Source of the DNA: Massilia sp. Se16.2.3
GTDB lineage: Bacteria; Pseudomonadota; Gammaproteobacteria; Burkholderiales; Burkholderiaceae_D
Direction of reading: 5' to 3'
Length of the DNA stretch: 64,000 nucleotides
Assembly: GCF_014171595.1 (NCBI RefSeq)
Contig: NZ_CP050451.1
Location: 620,001 to 684,000 of the forward strand
The translations under genes and the position numbers were made by a program. Every line of letters starts with the position of its first letter. The stretch's first letter is position 1. This document shows, in pieces, positions 62,649 through 64,000 of the stretch. Below the pieces are notes generated by a model. The model searched no databases, was not told where the DNA came from, and worked only from the letters and a program-made list of their open reading frames with translations.

Positions 62649-63934
62649 ATGAAACAACACGTACCCATGAACAAACGCGCATTACTCATTGCTTTCCATT
62701 TCCCGCCGCAGGCGGGCAGCAGCGGCATCCAGCGGACGCTGAGCTTTTCGAAACTCCTCGGCCGCCATGGCTGGGAACCGATGGTGCTGTCGGCCCACCC
62801 GCGCGCTTATGATGTGCAGAACCCCACGCAGCTGGCCGCGATCTCGCCCGACCTGGTCGTGCGCCGCCCGTTCGCGCTCGATACCAAACGCCACCTTGGC
62901 TTCAAGGGGCGCTACCTGCAGGCGATGGCGATGCCCGACCGTTTCGTCTCGTGGTGGTTTGGCGCCATGCCGACCGGGCTGTCGATGATCCGCCGCTACA
63001 AGCCGCAGGTGATCTGGTCGACCTTCCCGGTCGCCACCGCGCACCTGATCGCGCTCGGCCTGCACCGCCTGACCGGGCTGCCCGGATCGCCGACTTCCGC
63101 GACCCGATGCTGCAGCCCTCGCACCCGACCTCGAAGCACCAGCGCGCCATCTATGGCTGGATCGAGCGCCAGACCATCATGCGCTGCCGCTTCGCCGTGT
63201 TCACCACGCAAAGCGCCCTGCGTTCCTACCGCGAGCGTTTTCCCGACATCGAGCCGGGCAAATTCCTCGTGATCGAGAACGGCTATGACGAGGAGGAGTT
63301 CGGACGGCTGCTGGAAGCGGCAGCGGCCACTCCGGCGGTGGCCGCCAGTGGCCCCGCGGCCGCGCCGCGCCGCATCACCCTGCTGCACAGCGGCGTCCTG
63401 TACGATGCCGGCCGCAACCCGGAATCCTTCCCGGCGGCGCTGGCCGCACTGAAGAGCGCGGGGAAGGTCGACGCCGCCGGCTTGCGGGTGATACTGCGCG
63501 CACCGGGCAGTGTCGGTGGAACCCAGGCCAAGGTCGACCGCCACGGCGTCGGCGACATCGTCGAGGTGCTGCCGCCGGTGCCCTACCGCGACGCACTCAA
63601 CGAAATGCTGGCGGCCGATGGCCTGCTGCTGTTCCAGGGCACGCCCTTCAACAGCCAGATTCCGGCCAAGATCTACGAATACTTCCGCACCCGCAAACCG
63701 ATCCTCGGCCTGGTCGATCCGGCCGGCGAAACCGCGGGGGTGCTGCGCGATGCCGGCTTCACCCTCAGCGCGCAGGTGACCGACGCCGCTGAAATAGCTG
63801 CGGCGCTGGAGCGCTTCCTGCCTGGCCTGCGCGACGGCAGCGCCTACATCGCCAGCGACACCGTGATCGCGCAGGCGTCGCGTACCCACAAGGCGGCGCA
63901 GCTGGCGCAACTGTTCGACAAGGCCGTGTCATGA
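62649..63934 (+). CDS. Glycosyltransferase, frameshifted in this sequence
   Basis: GT-B-type N-terminus ALLIAFHFPPQAGSSGIQRT and IWSTFPVATAHLIALGLHRL; the C-terminal half (RITLLHSGVLYDAGRNPESF, LLLFQGTPFNSQIPAKIYEY, RTRKPILGLVDPAGETAGVL) holds the donor-binding end. The frame breaks near 63082; adding one base restores LPWIADFRDPMLQ and 428 residues. Two possible ATGs (62649 and 62667) without a clear ribosome site; I kept the first. Part of the EPS operon; overlaps the next gene by 4 bases. Confidence 0.85.
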
Positions 63935-64000
63935 GCTTGAAACCCGTTTCCGAGATCGACGCGAAGATCGCCAAGGGCGCGGTCTGGATGGTCGCCTTCA
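63931..64000 (+). CDS. Polysaccharide flippase/MATE-like membrane protein, N-terminal end only
   Basis: Only 23 codons are in the window: MSLKPVSEIDAKIAKGAVWM-VAF. The AKGAVWM start is typical of Wzx-type oligosaccharide flippases, where it opens the first membrane helix, and a flippase is the one expected EPS component still missing from the locus. The ATGA overlap with the upstream glycosyltransferase supports the start. Identity is an inference from very little sequence. Confidence 0.55.
   Translation, partial: MSLKPVSEIDAKIAKGAVWMVAF

Overview
The window reads as chromosome of a high-GC betaproteobacterium, most likely Oxalobacteraceae of the Massilia/Telluria/Janthinobacterium group. 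The pointers are the sspA-sspB pair, a Tad pilus locus, a fused indolepyruvate:ferredoxin oxidoreductase, a fused isobutyryl-CoA mutase, and a complete exosortase A (XrtA)/PEP-CTERM exopolysaccharide locus. This placement rests on gene content; no phylogeny was run.

Layout. 1-970: end of sspA, sspB, tRNA-Thr and a terminator. 1196-2362: a DUF2807 secreted protein and a BON lipoprotein, convergent. 2461-13149 (minus strand): a Tad/Flp pilus operon in the order flp, prepilin peptidase, AAA+ ATPase, cpaB, secretin, small lipoprotein, tadZ, tadA, tadB, tadC, TPR/LytR_C lipoprotein. TadE/F/G are not seen. 13476-15766: a diguanylate cyclase facing an HD-GYP phosphodiesterase. 15888-24070: LysR regulator, 2-oxoacid:ferredoxin oxidoreductase, a REP-like repeat pair, a 20-bp perfect palindrome and icmF. 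24137-32237: a disaccharide-use locus (MFS permease, beta-phosphoglucomutase, GH65 phosphorylase, LacI regulator, divergent TonB-dependent receptor) with two LacI-type operators between the divergent genes.

From 33057 onward almost everything belongs to the XrtA/PEP-CTERM world: the TPR lipoprotein PrsT; an operon of N-acyl amino acid synthase (FeeM-like), ThiF/E1-like adenylyltransferase and nitroreductase-like protein; a PEP-CTERM substrate; a GAF protein; an operon of a secreted GYWK-type protein, PqqD-like chaperone, HprK-like kinase and nucleotidyltransferase; then the EPS locus (export lipoprotein on the minus strand; chain-length protein, kinase, beta-barrel-like protein, ATPase, deacetylase, glycosyltransferases, exosortase-EpsI fusion, amidotransferase, O-antigen-ligase-like protein, second deacetylase and start of a flippase on the plus strand). 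The EPS genes are tightly packed with many 4-bp ATGA overlaps, as expected for one long operon.

The two observations I rate highest are regulatory and combinatorial. The PEP-CTERM gene and the GYWK operon each have a sigma-54 promoter (one perfect, one with a single mismatch). Each also has an almost identical 17-bp upstream element (16/17), at distances from the promoter that differ by 22 bp, about two helical turns. This ties the PqqD/HprK/nucleotidyltransferase cassette to the PEP-CTERM regulon. Separately, the FeeM-like/ThiF/nitroreductase operon looks like an undescribed small-molecule pathway.

Caution: about 17 single-base indels break otherwise intact conserved genes, often in G/C runs. 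These are probably sequence errors rather than real pseudogenes. I annotated the affected genes across the break and note each site.
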